Below are positions 48,970-59,000 of a stretch of 64,000 nt of DNA, in pieces. The stretch's first letter is position 1. The number at the start of each line of letters is the position of its first letter. The DNA lies in assembly GCA_041399205.1 (NCBI GenBank), contig JAWKTK010000005.1:124001-188000 (forward strand), written 5' to 3'. Position numbers and translations under genes: made by a program. Below the pieces are notes generated by a model that worked only from the letters and a program-made list of their open reading frames with translations, had not been told where the DNA came from and did not search any database. The stretch comes from JAGQOZ01 sp041399205. Its GTDB lineage: Bacteria > Planctomycetota > Planctomycetia > Pirellulales > Pirellulaceae.

Positions 48970-50661
48970 TCAATCCCCTTTTTCGTCCAAGTGCCCCGAC
49001 TTGCCAATCGCCCATAGCAAGCGAATCCCCAGCAGCAGGCTCAGCAAGCAACCGCCCAATCCCAGAATCGACATATCCTTCAAACCAAAGATCGATTCGG
49101 TCGGGAACAACAGCGGCGGCACTTCCATGCACAGCATCATAGCGGACCCCAAAAACAAGGCACTAGAAAGCATGCCCAGCACCAAGCGATTTACCGACGG
49201 ACCTAAGCCTCGGTGATCCAGATGCACATCAAATTTGCCGGCCTGGATTTGGTTGAGCAGTTCCAGCGTACGCCGAGGCAGAATGCCCAGCAAGTGCTCG
49301 ACTTCACTGTAGAAGACGCGCATTTTTTTCAACCGCCGCACCGGTGATAGTCGTCGCAGAATCGCCTTCTTCTGATACGGCTGAATAATCTCCATCAAAC
49401 TAAACGCAGGACACAGTGTTCTGGCCGTTCCTTCCAACGTCACCAGGACTTTTAACAGCATGCCAATTTGTCCCGGCAGTGCAATGCGGTGACGATAGAT
49501 AATGTCGGTCATTTCGGCCAATGCGTCTCCCATACTGAAGCGATCTAGCGGTTGCGAACCATAGTGCTCTACGAATTCGGTCACTTCGGTTCGCAACAGT
49601 CGTTCGTCCAATTCGGGCGGAACGTCTCCGATTCGCAAGACCATGCTGCACAACAGCGCCGAATCTCCGTTGACCACCGCCACTAGCAAGTCTTCAATGT
49701 CTTCTCGCAGCTGTTCGTCAATTCGGCCCACCATGCCAAAATCCAACAGGCCAATCTTGTTGCCAGGGAAGACGACGATATTGCCGGGATGAGGATCGGC
49801 ATGAAAGAAACCATCGCCAAAAATCATATCCAGATACGCTTCCGCTCCGCGACGAGCAATCAGTTCTGGATCGGCACCCATTTCCTGAAGCGCCGCCACG
49901 TCCGAAACTTTGACACCCTTGAGATATTCCATGGTGACAATCCGAGGCGTACAGAGTTCGGAAAAGGGCTGTGGAATACGGACGTACGGACTGTTTTGAA
50001 AACGAGCAGCAAATTGCTGAAGGTTGCGTTCTTCTCGGCCAAAATCCAATTCACGACGCAGCGTGCGCTGAAAGTCAGCCAGCGTTTGGACTGGTCGATA
50101 CGGAGCGAATTCGGGAACCATTTCAAACAGCTGCGCCAATCCCGACATGACATCCAAGTCTCGATGCACCGTCTTCTGGATGTTGGCATGCTGGACTTTC
50201 AGCACCACTTCTTCGCCCGAATGCATGACCGCACAATGAACTTGCCCAATCGACGCCGAAGCCAAAGGTTGGTCATCAAATTCGCGGAATAGATCCTCGA
50301 CCGGCTGACCGAGTTCATCCTGAATCATTTGGCGAACCACGCTGGCCGCATCGGCTGGTGTTTGGTCTTGCAAGGTTCGCAACTCGTTGGCCAAGGCATT
50401 GCCCACTAGATCCGGACGAGTGCTTAGGATCTGGCCGAGCTTGACGAAGGTAGGTCCCAGTTCAATCAGCGCGAGGCGAATCCGAGTTTCACGAGTGTGC
50501 CGGGCCAGCGCTTCGCCATCGCGGTTTTTCAGCAACCCCTTGGCAAAATCCAAGTTCAGCCGACTAATACCGTCCGCCAACCCGTATTTGCTAAGCACCG
50601 AAAGAATCTCGGTAATGCGATTGAGATTCCGGTAAATCTGAGGAATGGAGCTGATCTTCAT
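48970..50661 (-). CDS. AarF/UbiB (ABC1) family atypical kinase
   Basis: 563 residues, intact. ABC1/UbiB-family proteins are atypical kinases/ATPases required for ubiquinone synthesis or lipid metabolism. Seen: the KxGQ motif in FVKLGQILSTRPDL, the Ala-rich loop ASASIGQVHCAVM, the catalytic region FFHADPHPGNIVVFPGNKIG and LLDFGMVGRIDEQLRED. The C-terminus has two hydrophobic helices (LGMLSSALFLGSAMMLCMEV and ILGLGGCLLSLLLGIRLLWA), so the protein is membrane-anchored. Monocistronic; the stop lies 51 nt from the convergent nucleotidyltransferase gene. Named here only at family level. Confidence 0.93.
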   Translation of the reverse strand: MKISSIPQIYRNLNRITEILSVLSKYGLADGISRLNLDFAKGLLKNRDGEALARHTRETRIRLALIELGPTFVKLGQILSTRPDLVGNALANELRTLQDQTPADAASVVRQMIQDELGQPVEDLFREFDDQPLASASIGQVHCAVMHSGEEVVLKVQHANIQKTVHRDLDVMSGLAQLFEMVPEFAPYRPVQTLADFQRTLRRELDFGREERNLQQFAARFQNSPYVRIPQPFSELCTPRIVTMEYLKGVKVSDVAALQEMGADPELIARRGAEAYLDMIFGDGFFHADPHPGNIVVFPGNKIGLLDFGMVGRIDEQLREDIEDLLVAVVNGDSALLCSMVLRIGDVPPELDERLLRTEVTEFVEHYGSQPLDRFSMGDALAEMTDIIYRHRIALPGQIGMLLKVLVTLEGTARTLCPAFSLMEIIQPYQKKAILRRLSPVRRLKKMRVFYSEVEHLLGILPRRTLELLNQIQAGKFDVHLDHRGLGPSVNRLVLGMLSSALFLGSAMMLCMEVPPLLFPTESIFGLKDMSILGLGGCLLSLLLGIRLLWAIGKSGHLDEKGD

Positions 50662-50954
50662 CTAGCACGACCTGACCGCGAAACACAAGAGACTTCGAAT
50701 AATCCTAACTCGTGCCGCCCCTGCGGCAGACCGCTTGACTTTGGACTTCCAGCAGAACACACCAATTCTTTTCCGGTGACATCACCATACCCATACAACA
50801 ATTGTGTTTCATTATATTGACAAATCAGCACTAACCGGCACGAATCGATTGACCGAAAAAGTCAGGACAATTATTCTCAACAATACGTATTTTTAGCGGG
50901 GACCGTTCTGCGCGGGTGCCCGAGGCGAATTTCTTTGCGAGGAGGATCTTCTAG

Positions 50955-53105
50955 ATGAAACGAACAAGTTTCCTTGTTCTGCTGGCAGTGCTTTGCCCAG
51001 CGACACTTTGGGCGGCCGAAAACGGCGCCAGTATTGGCTTGAATTTTGCTTCCGAAGAACCCAATGGTGCTTTTGAAGCGGTTGTCGATGGACCTGCAGG
51101 CGTAGCGGGCTCCCGAAATTGGAACAATTTGGAATTGGCCACCGGCATTGGCGACGACATCATCATGGATGTAAACGGTACGGCGACCGGAACCGGATTG
51201 TCCGTGGAATGGATTGCGAATAATACGTGGTCGAGTGATGGACGAGGAAACGAAGACACCAATAATGCCACCGGAAACGATCGAGCACTGATGCTGGGCT
51301 ACCTGGATACGACGGCCACGTCCATTACGGAAGTGATTCTTGATGGGATCCCCGATGATTTGGCCGGTGGATTTGACGTTTTCCTGTATGTGCAAGGCGG
51401 CGTATTGGGCCGAGGCGGCACTTATACCGTTGTTGATGGAGATGGTACTGAATTCGTTCAGAACAATGTGGCAACAACTCCTTTTGACGGCACGTACATC
51501 GCTGGAGAAGAAGGTAATTACCTGCTTTTTGAAGGACTGACCGGGAATGAACTGACAATTTATGCGCAGGCTACAACCGAAGCACTTCTCCGAGGTCCAT
51601 TGAACGCGGTAGAAATTTGTGCGGTTGGCGCTTGCTTACCCAAACCAAGTCCCGTTGCGGGACGCGACAACATTGGCGCGCAACTGGTGGGCGGAGCAGA
51701 CTTGCAAAACCCAGTACTTGGCCCTCCAGGTGAAGTCACTCCTGGCTTGGCACAAGAATGGTATGCCGTTGGCAATCCAGGCAACAAAGATAACCTAGAT
51801 GCGGCTTTTGCTGCCAATCAGCCGATTGTTCCTGCCTTCCAGGCTGGCCACGGCACCACTTGGTGGTCTGGCAGTGACGCTCCATTCGCCGATTTGGTCC
51901 AATACCCGGACGAAGTTCAACCGACGTTGAACGACTCCAACAATGACAACTATTCGGTTCGCGCTACGGGCGAAATCTTGATCCCGGAATCGGGTACTTA
52001 TCGCTTTACCGACGGTGTTGACGATTTCACCTACCTGGCCATCGATTCGGACAAAAGCGGTGTTGCTGGTGATAGCCCGGAAGAAATCTTGATCAACGAC
52101 AACGCTTGGACCAACGTATTCCGCACTGGTAACAACGGTGGACAAGGCCTGGGCGAAGCTGACTTTGACGTGGCAGCCGGTGGCGAATGGTTGGCCATTG
52201 AATTCAACATGGCCGAAGGTGGCGGTGGTGACAGTGGAGTGATCTACTGGGATTACAGCACCGAAGACGGTGTAGGCGGAGGCGTTGGCTTCCCAGAAAT
52301 TCCTGAAGATCCGTTGGACGCCATCGACGCGGAATTCCTTTACATTCCCGATACGCATCTGCGTTCGGCGATTTCGCCGCTGATTAGCGCCGACTTGGTA
52401 GCGTCGATTCCCGCATCGGAATTGGGCTGGGAATTTGAAATCAATGCCACGGACGGAACCGCCGATGCGTTTACTCTGGAAAATCCCAATCCGGACACTT
52501 ACACCACCGTGCTGAACGTGGATGGACAAACGTTCCACTTGAACGTCACCGGTGATCCTTCGCAGGGCGATTCGTTCCAGATCATTGATGTGGATCGAAT
52601 TGTCGGTACGCCCACCATTGCGACCGCAGGTTGGACATTCAACGCCGGAACCGGATTTATCTCGTTTGGCGCTGGCTTGGTAGGTGACTTTGACGGCAAC
52701 GGCGCTGTCGAAGTAGCCGACTTGGACGTCATGGTTCTGGGCAACGCGGCTTACGACGTCAATAGTGACGGCAACGCCGACGCGGAAGATTTGCGAGTCA
52801 TGGTGCAGGATATCATCGGCACTTGGTATGGTGATTCGAACGGTGACGGCGAATTCAGCAGCGGTGACTTTGTTCAAGTCTTTACCGCAGGCAAGTTCGA
52901 AACGAATCAACCGGCTACGTGGAGCGAAGGTGACTGGAACCTGGACGGCATCTTCAGCAGTGCTGACTTTGTTGCCGCCTTCACCGACGGTGGTTTCGAA
53001 TTGGGCCCCAAGGGCGGCGTTAGCGCAGTGCCCGAACCAGCAACTGGCGTTATGGCATTGCTTTGCTTGCCGCTGCTGGGCTTGTTCCGACGTCGTTTCC
53101 GCTAA
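50955..53105 (+). CDS. Large secreted PEP-CTERM protein with dockerin-like block, intact
   Basis: 716 residues. AGGAGG at about 50939 and ATG at 50955. Signal peptide: FLVLLAVLCPATLWAAE. Residues 20-230: an Asn/Gly-rich beta domain. Residues about 300-430: a PA14-like module (ESGTYRFTDGVDDFTYLAID, GGEWLAIEFNMAEGGGGDSG). Residues about 580-690: dockerin-like loops DFDGNGAVEVADLDVMVL, DVNSDGNADAEDLRVMV, DSNGDGEFSSGDFVQVF, DWNLDGIFSSADFVAAF. The tail VPEPATGVMALLCLPLLGL with RRRFR is a complete PEP-CTERM signal. A candidate -35 (TTGACA, 50817-50822) lies upstream, but its -10 (ACGAAT) is poor. A strong terminator follows. Likely surface carbohydrate or matrix protein. Confidence 0.9.
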   Translation: MKRTSFLVLLAVLCPATLWAAENGASIGLNFASEEPNGAFEAVVDGPAGVAGSRNWNNLELATGIGDDIIMDVNGTATGTGLSVEWIANNTWSSDGRGNEDTNNATGNDRALMLGYLDTTATSITEVILDGIPDDLAGGFDVFLYVQGGVLGRGGTYTVVDGDGTEFVQNNVATTPFDGTYIAGEEGNYLLFEGLTGNELTIYAQATTEALLRGPLNAVEICAVGACLPKPSPVAGRDNIGAQLVGGADLQNPVLGPPGEVTPGLAQEWYAVGNPGNKDNLDAAFAANQPIVPAFQAGHGTTWWSGSDAPFADLVQYPDEVQPTLNDSNNDNYSVRATGEILIPESGTYRFTDGVDDFTYLAIDSDKSGVAGDSPEEILINDNAWTNVFRTGNNGGQGLGEADFDVAAGGEWLAIEFNMAEGGGGDSGVIYWDYSTEDGVGGGVGFPEIPEDPLDAIDAEFLYIPDTHLRSAISPLISADLVASIPASELGWEFEINATDGTADAFTLENPNPDTYTTVLNVDGQTFHLNVTGDPSQGDSFQIIDVDRIVGTPTIATAGWTFNAGTGFISFGAGLVGDFDGNGAVEVADLDVMVLGNAAYDVNSDGNADAEDLRVMVQDIIGTWYGDSNGDGEFSSGDFVQVFTAGKFETNQPATWSEGDWNLDGIFSSADFVAAFTDGGFELGPKGGVSAVPEPATGVMALLCLPLLGLFRRRFR

Positions 53106-53141
53106 GGATACCACGTAGAAACGTATCCACTGAAAATCAAG

Positions 53142-53173
53142 AAGGCGTGTTCATGCCGAACACGCCTTTTTTT
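53142..53173 (+). terminator. Rho-independent terminator
   Basis: Perfect 11-bp stem AAGGCGTGTTC / GAACACGCCTT (53142-53152, 53158-53168), 5-nt loop, then T to 53173. Ends the PEP-CTERM gene 37 nt upstream. Confidence 0.92.
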
Positions 53174-53262
53174 GTTACCCCTCTTGTTCGGTTGACGGAC
53201 CAGTTTCTATTCAACTAGATTTGTAGCTTTGTCCGTCTCCCTGCCAATGAAAGAGATGATCC

Positions 53263-54525
53263 ATGCGTAGCTCGATTCGTTCCTGTTTGCCGAGCCTCCT
53301 GTTGATCGGCTTGTGCTCGGTTTCCCCGATTTCAGCAGAAGAAGTGGCCACCAAATTCGTTCCCAAAGGGATGACACAGCGTTTGGGTGGATATCGACCT
53401 ATTCGAGCGGAACTGAATGAAACGGAAGACATCGCCAAGAAGCTGCCGGAAAATCTAGCCGCTCCCAAATTCGGATGGATCCAAGTTAACGATCAGAAGT
53501 TTGCGGTTGTTTTGGACGAACCGGAAGACGGCGACGCCACACTCTGGGTGGACGCCAACTCCGACGGCGACCTAACGAATGATCCGCAAATTGAATGGAA
53601 ACAGGAAGGTGCACGCGGAGTCTATTCGGGCGAAGCAGACTTGGCGCTGAACCCCGAACAGTCCGGCCATATCGGTCTGTATCGATTCGATCCCCATGAT
53701 GCTCGTCGAGCGGCACTGAAGGATACGCTGCTTTACTATCTGGACTGCGGATACGAATTTTCGCTCAAACTGGACGATCAGGAATTCACCACGGTGGCGT
53801 CTTCGCTGGAAGACGCACAGAGCTTACCTATTGATCGTGACGACAACGGTCGCATTAGCCGCAACTACGAAATGGCGGTTATCGGCAAACCTTTTAATTT
53901 CACCGGCACCACGTACCTGCTGAAGATCGAAGACCACAAACTGATCATGGAAACGGCAGACGAAGAATTGCCTCAACTGCCAATGCCACCCGATCTGACC
54001 ATTGGCAAGCCGGCCTTGGAATTCACAGCAGAAACAATGGAAGGAAACCAAGTTCAATTCCCGCAAGACTACGCCGGACGGATTGTCATGCTGGATTTCT
54101 GGGCTACCTGGTGTGGACCGTGTATCGGCGAAATCCCGCACATGAAAGAAGCCTACGGCAAATGGCATGACCAAGGTTTTGACATCCTGGGCATTAGCTT
54201 TGACCAAGAAGGCCAGGGCGAAAAAGTGACGAAGTTCCTGGAAGACCAAGAACTCACGTGGCCACAGATATTTGAAGGCAAAGGCTGGGACACTTCGTTA
54301 GGCCGAATGCATGACGTCAGCGGCATCCCGTTTGTATTACTGGTAGACGGTGACAGCGGCCAAATCCTAGCGACGGCTGGTCAACTGCGTGGCCCCGGTT
54401 TGACGGACTACATTGGCGAAACGCTCAAACAGAAACTGGGCGACAAATTTATCGAACCGCAGGACACGGACGATTCGGAAGACGAATCCTTGGACGACTC
54501 GAACGAATCGAACGATTCAGAATAG
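53263..54525 (+). CDS. TlpA-like secreted thioredoxin with N-terminal domain
   Basis: 420 residues, intact. Signal peptide: CLPSLLLIGLCSVSPISAEE. Residues about 25-240 form an unrecognised domain that includes a possible calcium loop (WVDANSDGDLTNDPQIEW). Residues about 243-400 are a TlpA/ResA-type thioredoxin domain: IVMLDFWATWCGPCIGEIPH with the WCGPC redox site, FDILGISFDQEGQGEKVTKF, and VSGIPFVLLVDGDSGQILAT with the cis-Pro. The C-terminus is a strongly acidic Asp/Ser/Glu tail. Such proteins act as thiol-disulfide oxidoreductases outside the cytoplasm. Confidence 0.88.
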   Translation: MRSSIRSCLPSLLLIGLCSVSPISAEEVATKFVPKGMTQRLGGYRPIRAELNETEDIAKKLPENLAAPKFGWIQVNDQKFAVVLDEPEDGDATLWVDANSDGDLTNDPQIEWKQEGARGVYSGEADLALNPEQSGHIGLYRFDPHDARRAALKDTLLYYLDCGYEFSLKLDDQEFTTVASSLEDAQSLPIDRDDNGRISRNYEMAVIGKPFNFTGTTYLLKIEDHKLIMETADEELPQLPMPPDLTIGKPALEFTAETMEGNQVQFPQDYAGRIVMLDFWATWCGPCIGEIPHMKEAYGKWHDQGFDILGISFDQEGQGEKVTKFLEDQELTWPQIFEGKGWDTSLGRMHDVSGIPFVLLVDGDSGQILATAGQLRGPGLTDYIGETLKQKLGDKFIEPQDTDDSEDESLDDSNESNDSE

Positions 54526-54671
54526 GCGTTCGCGCTGCCTAACATGCCAACGCTTTTCGTCGGGCCTGCGATTTGCGATATCGCGAAACCAAACCGCTTG
54601 CTACACTGGCCGGTTTGGTTTCACTCTTCCCTAGCCAAGATGGCTAGAGCAAATCTTTTCGAGCCCCACAC

Positions 54672-56486
54672 ATGCGACGCGACGATCTCAGAAATATTGT
54701 CATTATTGCCCACGTTGACCACGGAAAAACGTCTCTGGTCGACTGCCTGTTACGCCAAAGTGGTCAGTTTCGTGATTCGGAACTGCAAGGTGAACGCATC
54801 CTAGATTCCAATGATTTGGAAAAAGAACGCGGTATCACCATTTTAGCCAAAAATATCGCGATTCCTTACCAAGGCATCAAAATCAACGTCATCGATACGC
54901 CTGGCCACGCCGACTTTGGAGGCGAAGTGGAACGCGTCCTTCGCATGGCAGACGGCGCGGTGGTCTTGATTGACGCGGCCGAAGGCCCCATGCCGCAAAC
55001 TCGATTCGTCTTATCCAAAGCTATGGAATGCGGCCTGAAGCCGATCATTTTGGTCAACAAGATTGACCGGCCCGACGCGCGTTCGCACGAAGTCATTGAC
55101 GAAACATTAGACTTGCTGATCGACCTGGGCGCCGACGATGACGTAGTTGATTTCCCACATCTGTTTGCATCCGCCAAAGAAGGCTACGCCACTTCCGATC
55201 CCAAAGTCCGTACCGAATCGATGCAGCCCTTGCTGGAAATGGTGGTCCAACACATTCCGGGGCCGCAAATCGAAGCGGACGAACCGTTTCAGATGCTGGT
55301 GACCACCATCGACTGGTCGGAATATGTTGGCCGAATTGCCGTCGGCAAAATCAAAGCCGGTTCGATTCGCAAAGGCCAAACCGTCGCGCTGCTGCAAGAC
55401 CACGGCAAGGTCAAACAAACCAAGATTTCCCAAGTCTTTGTGTTCGAAAACTTAGGCCGAGTCGAAGTGGATGCGGCCGAAGCGGGCGACGTCGTCGCAC
55501 TGGTCGGTCTGGAAAACGTTGAAATCGGCGACACCATCACCCACATCGAACATCAACGCGCGCTGCCTCGGCTACGAGTCGACGAACCAACATTGGAAAT
55601 GGTGTTCACTATCAACAGTTCTCCCTTCGCTGGTCGAGACGGCAAGTACGTGACCACTCGGCAAGTACGTGACCGCTTGATGAAAGAACTGGAAAAGAAT
55701 GTCGCTCTACGAGTCGATCCGATTGAAGGACGTGATGCGTATGCCGTTCGAGGCCGAGGCGTGTTGCATTTGTCCGTGCTGATTGAAACCATGCGACGCG
55801 AAGGTTACGAACTTTCTGTCAGTAAACCTCGAGTGATTGTCAAAGAAATCGACGGTGCCAAACAAGAGCCGTTCGAAACGTTGGTGGTCGAAGTTCCGTC
55901 AGAAAAAGTAGGGCCGGTGATGGAATTGGCCGGCGAACGGCGAGGCGATTTGATTGAAATGAACCCGCGTGGCGAATACACGCAGCTGCGGTTTTCCATC
56001 CCAGCCCGAGGCCTGATTGGCTTGAGAACTCGCCTGCTAAACGCCACCCAAGGCACCGCCATCATCAATCACCGCTTTGCAGGTTATCGTGAATTGGACG
56101 GCGAGATTCCTCGTCGCGCCAACGGCGTGTTGGTTTCCGCAGTCGGTGGCAAAGCCGTCGCATACGGTTTGGACGGCTTGCAAGATCGCGCCGAGTTATT
56201 TGTCGGACCCGGCGCAGAAGTATACGAAGGCATGATTGTCGGCGAAAACGCTCGATCTGGAGACATGGTGGTCAATCCGTGCAAAGAGAAGAAGCTGACC
56301 AACATTCGCGCGGCCGGTAGCGATGACAACATTTTGCTCAAGCCACCTCGTGTCCTGTCACTGGAGGCGGCACTCGAATACATCGAAGACGACGAACTGG
56401 TAGAAGTCACGCCCAATTCCATTCGCCTGCGAAAAGTCTTGCTAAAGGAATCGGATCGACGCAAAGAAGGTCGAAGACGCGCGTAG
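54672..56486 (+). CDS. typA: Translational GTPase TypA/BipA
   Basis: 604 residues, intact and of normal length. A ribosome-binding translation-factor GTPase important for stress growth and ribosome assembly. G1 IAHVDHGKTSLVDCLL, switch I region NDLEKERGITILAKN, G3 VIDTPGHADFGGEVERVLR, G4 ILVNKIDRPDAR, G5 FASAKEGYA. Domain II and III features (YVGRIAVGKIKAGSIRKGQ, IEMNPRGEYTQLRFSIPARG) and the TypA-specific C-terminal domain (NARSGDMVVNPCKEKKLTNI) are present. It is 17 nt before recQ, so the two may be co-transcribed. Confidence 0.97.
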   Translation: MRRDDLRNIVIIAHVDHGKTSLVDCLLRQSGQFRDSELQGERILDSNDLEKERGITILAKNIAIPYQGIKINVIDTPGHADFGGEVERVLRMADGAVVLIDAAEGPMPQTRFVLSKAMECGLKPIILVNKIDRPDARSHEVIDETLDLLIDLGADDDVVDFPHLFASAKEGYATSDPKVRTESMQPLLEMVVQHIPGPQIEADEPFQMLVTTIDWSEYVGRIAVGKIKAGSIRKGQTVALLQDHGKVKQTKISQVFVFENLGRVEVDAAEAGDVVALVGLENVEIGDTITHIEHQRALPRLRVDEPTLEMVFTINSSPFAGRDGKYVTTRQVRDRLMKELEKNVALRVDPIEGRDAYAVRGRGVLHLSVLIETMRREGYELSVSKPRVIVKEIDGAKQEPFETLVVEVPSEKVGPVMELAGERRGDLIEMNPRGEYTQLRFSIPARGLIGLRTRLLNATQGTAIINHRFAGYRELDGEIPRRANGVLVSAVGGKAVAYGLDGLQDRAELFVGPGAEVYEGMIVGENARSGDMVVNPCKEKKLTNIRAAGSDDNILLKPPRVLSLEAALEYIEDDELVEVTPNSIRLRKVLLKESDRRKEGRRRA

Positions 56487-56502
56487 GACGAATCAAGGTT
56501 TC

Positions 56503-57948
56503 ATGTCGATTTCGCCCCATGAAATTCTGAAGCGGTATTTTGGCTTCGATCAGTTTCGCGCCAACCAAGCGACGATCATTCAGCATGTCTTGGAACAGAA
56601 TCACGCGTTGGTGATCATGCCCACTGGCATGGGAAAATCATTGTGTTACCAGATTCCGGCATTATGCCTGGCACAGCAATTTGCCAGTCAGGCGTCCAAG
56701 CCGCTGTCGCTGGTCTTGTCGCCACTGATTGCGTTGATGAAGGATCAAGTGGATGCGTTGCAGGCCAAAGGCGTGGATGCCACGTTCATCAATTCGTCAT
56801 TGACAAAGTCGGACCGAGAAGCTCGGTATCAGTCGATCGCAGCCGGCGAACATACGTTGCTGTATGTGACGCCTGAACGATTTCGCAAACCAGATTTTTT
56901 GGAAGTTTTAGCCAAGCGAACCGTACCGTTGCTGGCAGTCGATGAAGCTCATTGCGTTAGCGAATGGGGCCACGACTTTCGCCCCGATTACACTCGTTTA
57001 CGCGAATTCCGCCAGCTATTAGGCAATCCCACAACCATCGCCCTGACCGCTACCGCCACGCCGGAAGTTCAAGACGACATCATTACGCAGTTGGGACTAC
57101 AAGACGACCAAGTCCGACGATTTCACGCGGGGATCGAACGACCGAATCTTTCGCTGGATGTGATTCCAGTCTGGGATGACGCCGAAAAGCTGGAACAGAT
57201 TCTTCGCATTCGGCGCGAATGGCCCGGCAGCGGCATTGTCTACTTCACTTTGATCAAGACACTGGTGCGGTTCAGTGACCTGCTTCGCGACGAACGCATT
57301 CCTCACTTGGTGTACCACGGCGATCTGGAGCGAAAAGAGCGACGTCGCGTTCAAGAACAGTTCATGAATCATGCGGACCGAACTGTATTGGCGACCAATG
57401 CGTTTGGCATGGGAATTGACAAAGAAGACATTCGCTATGTGACGCATGCCGATATCCCTGGTTCAATGGAATCGTATTATCAGGAAATTGGTCGAGCGGG
57501 CCGAGACGGTTTGCCGTCGCGTTGCACCTTGCTTTACAACGAAGCCGATTTGGCAACGCAAATGGAATTCATGGCGTGGAGCAATCCCGATCATGAATTC
57601 TACCAACGCGTCTACGATCTATTGGTGCATGAAGCAGAACGCGTTGCTGCATTTGGAATGGAATGGATGCAGGAAAAGCTGCTGGCCAAGAACAAATTCG
57701 ATCATCGTCTGGAGACCGTGCTGGCAATGCTGGATCGTCACGGCGTGATTGACAAGGATTCGTCACAGCCGTTTCAAGTTCTGGCTCCCCTGCCCCCTGC
57801 CCTGGCGGACGGCGAACTCAGGAAAGCGAAACTTCGTCGAGACCAACAGAAACTATTGAGCCTTGTCCAATACACCAAGCACGAAGGCGATCGCAAGGCC
57901 TACATTCACCGCTATTTTGGTATCGACGACGACGCGCCATTGGAATAG
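56503..57948 (+). CDS. recQ: RecQ-family ATP-dependent DNA helicase, short form
   Basis: 481 residues. Helicase core complete: motif 0 FGFDQFRANQATIIQ-like start, motif I MPTGMGKSLCYQIPA, motif II AVDEAHCVSEWGHDFRPDY, motif III ALTATATPEVQDDI, motif IV-VI FGMGIDKEDIRYVTHADIPG and YYQEIGRAGRDGLPSRC. The RecQ family start FDQFRANQ is seen at the N-terminus. The C-terminus is short: no HRDC domain, and the zinc-binding region is altered, reading TKHEGDRKAYIHRYFG where RecQ normally has several Cys ligands. Helicase activity is expected; DNA-binding or accessory functions may differ. Confidence 0.92.
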   Translation: MSISPHEILKRYFGFDQFRANQATIIQHVLEQNHALVIMPTGMGKSLCYQIPALCLAQQFASQASKPLSLVLSPLIALMKDQVDALQAKGVDATFINSSLTKSDREARYQSIAAGEHTLLYVTPERFRKPDFLEVLAKRTVPLLAVDEAHCVSEWGHDFRPDYTRLREFRQLLGNPTTIALTATATPEVQDDIITQLGLQDDQVRRFHAGIERPNLSLDVIPVWDDAEKLEQILRIRREWPGSGIVYFTLIKTLVRFSDLLRDERIPHLVYHGDLERKERRRVQEQFMNHADRTVLATNAFGMGIDKEDIRYVTHADIPGSMESYYQEIGRAGRDGLPSRCTLLYNEADLATQMEFMAWSNPDHEFYQRVYDLLVHEAERVAAFGMEWMQEKLLAKNKFDHRLETVLAMLDRHGVIDKDSSQPFQVLAPLPPALADGELRKAKLRRDQQKLLSLVQYTKHEGDRKAYIHRYFGIDDDAPLE

Positions 57949-58334
57949 CAATTTGAGCGAAACGGGTACTTTGAAACGAGTGCGTTCCGTCGATCTCGCA
58001 AATTAAACGCCGCGTATTGCGTTTCTGTAACCACGACGTACGAGATCATCGAAGTCGACAGTATTCAGCGCGCAGGCGATGCCTTTGACGGCCCGCGAGA
58101 CCAAATCCCGATCCGCTTTCAATCTTAGATGCCTTAAATGCATGTTCCTTTGATCTTGATCCGACAGCTGACGATGAGAAACGCGACGAACCCCTTTCTT
58201 GGCTTTTCAGAAAAAACATGCCCTTTTGGGAAAATGTTTTTGACACACAGAAACGTCTGCTAAAACCTGGATCACAAGCGATTCACGTTCTTACGAGTGT
58301 TCGCATGCTTACGAATGTAGTACCTCGCCTGTGA
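57949..58334 (+). pseudogene. Possible broken gene, unknown
   Basis: After recQ one frame reads YEIIEVDSIQRAGDAFDGPR and stops near 58125; the next frame continues with LNACSFDLDPTADDEKRDEP and WLFRKNMPFWENVFDTQKRL up to a TGA at 58332-58334. Both have protein-like composition, so a gene broken by one frameshift is plausible. No family is recognised, and the start is unknown. Confidence 0.35.
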
Positions 58335-58439
58335 CATCGGAGCCGACGTTCGGGCGAGCCACCTGTTCTGTAATCAGCAAAGGACTATGATGAGAGTGTT
58401 GCGATACGAGCGACAAGGATTGACAAGATCCATGATAGT

Positions 58440-59000
58440 GATCGCGCGGAGCAAGGCGTCGAAGTCGTAGTGATGTAACGAACGAGGAGAGGACAGTTGG
58501 GGCCTGCATCGAAAGGCCTGAAGTCGCTGCAAGACCTTGGCGTAGACGGGGAAATCGTCGTCCGACAACGGATCTACTGACGCTTCTATACAGATTGCGA
58601 AGGACGCCGGCGGCTCGAGTCGTCCATTGTCCAACGTGGATATGGAGCCGCGATTCAATACGGAGTCGAGAAATCATGTGGTAGAGCTATCATAATGGGT
58701 GACGCCGATGATAGTTACGCCTTCGATGATCTAGAACTGTTTATCACTGCCATGGGAGCAGGCGACTATGACATGGTTGTGGGGGAACCGATTCATGGGT
58801 GGCATCGAGTCAGGTGCCATGCCTTGAAGAATATAGATACATAGGCAATCCAGTTTTAAGCGGGATTCTGCGTCTTCTTTACGGCGGAAATGTGCGTGAT
58901 GCACATTGTGGGCTCGGGATCTTTACCGAGGCCTACGACAAGATATCGCCTGATTGCCCTTTCTGGCATGGGGTTCAGTGAATTAGTCAGTGAAGAACAC
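58440..59000 (+). pseudogene. Family 2 glycosyltransferase remnant
   Basis: Fragments in changing frames line up with GT-A glycosyltransferases of the dolichol-phosphate mannosyltransferase-like type: VDGEIVV then SDNGSTDASIQIAKDAG (58520-58600), GYGAAIQYGVEKSCGRAIIM and GDADDSYAFDDLELF (58635-58740, containing the DxD-like GDADDS), and YIGNPVLSGILRLLYGGNVR with DAHCGLGIFTEAYDKI (58830-58950). The order and spacing are right, but at least four frame changes are needed and the end is lost. Substrate unknown. Confidence 0.6.

Noticed and set aside
51795..53114. Open frame of 439 codons on the minus strand opposite the large PEP-CTERM gene
   Set aside because: It is antisense to a clearly real gene with signal peptide, dockerin-like loops and sorting tail. 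Its sequence has no motif, and its openness follows from codon use on the other strand.
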